6,616 nt of DNA from an uncultured Butyricicoccus sp. (GTDB taxonomy: Bacteria; Bacillota; Clostridia; Oscillospirales; Butyricicoccaceae): the NCBI GenBank assembly GCA_900544475.1, contig UQVU01000102.1, forward strand, positions 1 through 6,616. The letters run 5' to 3'. Shown one piece after another: positions 5,463-6,616 of this stretch. The position numbers and the translations under genes were made by a program. Position 1 is the first letter of the stretch, and the number at the start of each line of letters is the position of its first letter. Below the pieces are notes generated by a model that saw only the letters and a program-made list of their open reading frames with translations, was not told the origin of the DNA and made no database searches.

Positions 5463-6359
5463 ATGAGCATGAACGGCATTCTGCCGGCGCCCGAGGACAT
5501 CAAACGAGTCAAGGGCCTCGGTTTTCTGCACGACAAGACCACAGCGGACTGCTTCAACGCGCGTGTCATTACGCGCAACGGCCGCTTGCAGGCGGACGAG
5601 ATCCGCGCCATTGTAGACGCGGCGGAGAAGTTCGGCAGCGGCGAAATCGCCATGACTACCCGTCTGACCATCGAGGTGCAGCGCATTCCGTTCCGGAATA
5701 TCGAGCCGTTCTGCGCATTCCTCGCGGAGCACGGTCTGGAAACCGGCGGCACGGGCGCGAAGGTGCGTCCGGTGGTGGCCTGCAAGGGCACGACCTGCCA
5801 GTACGGCCTCATCGACACGGTTGCGTTTTCGCGTACCATTCACGAGCGCTTCTATAAGGGCTGGCACGACGTTAAACTGCCGCACAAGTTCAAAATCGCG
5901 GTCGGCGGCTGTCCGAACAACTGCGTCAAGCCTGACCTGAACGACCTCGGCGTAATCGGTCAGCGCGTGCCGTCGCACGACCTTTCGAAGTGCCGCGGCT
6001 GCAAGGTCTGCCAGATTGAAAAGGCGTGCCCCATCGGCGCAAGCGTGCTGGGCGAGGGAAAGCTCGCGTGGGACAGCGAGATGTGCAACCACTGCGGACG
6101 GTGCGTGAACAAGTGTCCGTTCGGCGTGGTCGGCACGGAAAAGCGCGGCTACGCGGTCTATATCGGCGGCCGCTGGGGCAAGCGCACCGCACAGGGACGG
6201 ATGCTCGCGCACGTGTTTACGAGCGAGGAAGAGGTGCTCGAGGTCATCGAGCGGGCGCTGACGCTGTTCCGCGATGAGGGAATCGCCGGCGAGCGCTTCT
6301 CGGACACGGTAAGCCGCCTCGGCTTCGAGAACGTGCAGAAACGCCTGCTGGGCGAGTAA
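5463..6359 (+). CDS. Siroheme sulfite/nitrite reductase-like protein with two [4Fe-4S] ferredoxin clusters (AsrC-like)
   Basis: A 298-residue cytoplasmic protein. The N-terminal part is a half sulfite/nitrite reductase domain with MTTRLTIEVQ (64-73), whose Arg is of the siroheme-binding type. The siroheme-coupled [4Fe-4S] ligands are C107-KGTT-C112 and C150-PNN-C154 (VGGCPNNC). A two-cluster ferredoxin module follows: C177-x2-C180-x2-C183-x5-C189 and C208-x2-C211-x2-C214-x3-C218, both ending in Cys-Pro. The IYIGGRWGK segment (233-240) and a C-terminal helical part resemble AsrC/Dsr-type proteins. It probably reduces sulfite to sulfide, or nitrite to ammonia, using a low-potential electron donor; the substrate cannot be read from sequence. 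First-pair spacing is C-x4-C rather than the common C-x5-C. The ATG has AAGGAGG 8 bases upstream. It has its own promoter after thiH. No AsrA/AsrB subunits are next to it in the window. Confidence 0.9.
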   Translation: MSMNGILPAPEDIKRVKGLGFLHDKTTADCFNARVITRNGRLQADEIRAIVDAAEKFGSGEIAMTTRLTIEVQRIPFRNIEPFCAFLAEHGLETGGTGAKVRPVVACKGTTCQYGLIDTVAFSRTIHERFYKGWHDVKLPHKFKIAVGGCPNNCVKPDLNDLGVIGQRVPSHDLSKCRGCKVCQIEKACPIGASVLGEGKLAWDSEMCNHCGRCVNKCPFGVVGTEKRGYAVYIGGRWGKRTAQGRMLAHVFTSEEEVLEVIERALTLFRDEGIAGERFSDTVSRLGFENVQKRLLGE

Positions 6360-6360
6360 T

Positions 6361-6497
6361 CTCCCTCCGGGGGAGAGCGGCCCCCAAAATGCCCTCCGAG
6401 GGCAGACGCGAAATTTTCTGCCGTTCCTGCGGCGTTGGACGCAGGAGGCGAGATAGACCCCATTCCCGGGGGCGGGGAGTTGCTGCCGGGCGGCAGC
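6361..6497. repeat. GC-rich gene-free tail with a run of palindromes
   Basis: No credible gene is seen after 6359. The stretch holds CTCCC/GGGAG (6361-6365/6371-6375) just after the reductase stop, TGCCCT-CCG-AGGGCA (6390-6404), GCAGA/TCTGC (6402-6406/6417-6421), CCTGCG/CGCAGG (6426-6431/6440-6445) and GCTGCC/GGCAGC (6482-6487/6492-6497). The first hairpins may stop the reductase transcript, but none has a U tract, so no intrinsic terminator is called. Confidence 0.6.
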
Positions 6498-6506
6498 CGG
6501 GGCATT

Positions 6507-6613
6507 GCAAAAGGGGGTACAGGACACCACTAAAGACGTGGTTTCGGCCGTAGCCCACTAAACCTTATTCCCGCGCCGTGCGCGGATTAAATGAGCGCTA
6601 TACCCCCTCTTGC
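6507..6613. other. 107-base element closed by long imperfect terminal inverted repeats (structured RNA or small mobile repeat)
   Basis: GCAAAAGGGGGTA (6507-6519) pairs with TACCCCCTCTTGC (6601-6613) at 12 of 13 positions. Inside are ACCAC/GTGGT (6526-6530/6538-6542), an alternative GGTTT/AAACC (6540-6544/6560-6564), and a perfect CCGCGC-CGT-GCGCGG hairpin (6571-6585). This is a multibranch fold or a MITE-like element. I do not recognise the family, and which strand matters is unclear. The window ends 3 bases after the right arm. Confidence 0.5.
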
Positions 6614-6616
6614 GAC

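Noticed and set aside
4128..6530. 800-codon open frame on the minus strand, opposite thiH and the reductase gene
   Set aside because: It mirrors two well-recognised plus-strand genes in GC-rich DNA, has low-complexity Arg/Ala/Val/Asp-rich composition and no recognisable domain, and is best read as a codon-usage shadow.
6389..6553. Small 54-codon frame starting at an ATG in the 3' tail
   Set aside because: It has no ribosome binding site, is Arg-rich, and crosses several palindromes and the left arm of the stem-closed element; more likely repeat DNA.

Overview
The window looks like chromosomal DNA from a GC-rich anaerobic member of the Firmicutes (Clostridia, probably an Oscillospiraceae/Butyricicoccaceae-type gut bacterium). 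The evidence is strong Shine-Dalgarno sites, sigma-A type promoters, a TPP riboswitch with an intrinsic terminator, the oxygen-sensitive ThiH route to the thiazole (rather than the oxygen-dependent ThiO), a short family-2-like ThiF, and a small siroheme/ferredoxin reductase of the kind found in clostridia. The lineage is inferred from gene character only.

Layout, left to right: (1) a MocR/GabR-type regulator (wHTH plus aminotransferase-fold domain, 70-1479), in which the residue that normally carries PLP is Arg instead of Lys; (2) an almost perfect promoter, a TPP riboswitch and a strong terminator (1490-1670) that control thiS (1715-1909); (3) a 200-base thiS-thiF spacer almost filled by six consecutive hairpins; (4) thiF (2113-2748); (5) mscL with a C-terminal zinc ribbon on the opposite strand (2872-3300), with its own terminator, splitting the thiazole cluster in two; (6) thiG and thiH (3373-5351), with no promoter that I can recognise of their own; (7) a separate promoter inside an 11-bp inverted repeat, then a siroheme sulfite/nitrite reductase-like iron-sulfur protein (5463-6359); (8) a 257-base gene-free tail full of palindromes, ending in a 107-base element closed by a 13-position stem.

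Together ThiS, ThiF, ThiG and ThiH make the thiazole half of thiamine. ThiF adenylates the ThiS C-terminus so that it can be thiocarboxylated, ThiH cleaves tyrosine to dehydroglycine, and ThiG joins these with deoxyxylulose phosphate. The TPP riboswitch shuts off at least thiS, and probably thiF, when thiamine pyrophosphate is plentiful. The reductase next door could supply sulfide, but it has its own promoter, so a functional link to thiazole sulfur is only inference. No thiC, thiD or thiE is in the window.

I did not find a clearly new multi-gene system. The most unusual items are the Lys-to-Arg change in the MocR protein, the hairpin array between thiS and thiF, antisense mscL inside a riboswitch-controlled pathway cluster, the inverted repeat around the reductase promoter, and the stem-closed element at the right edge.
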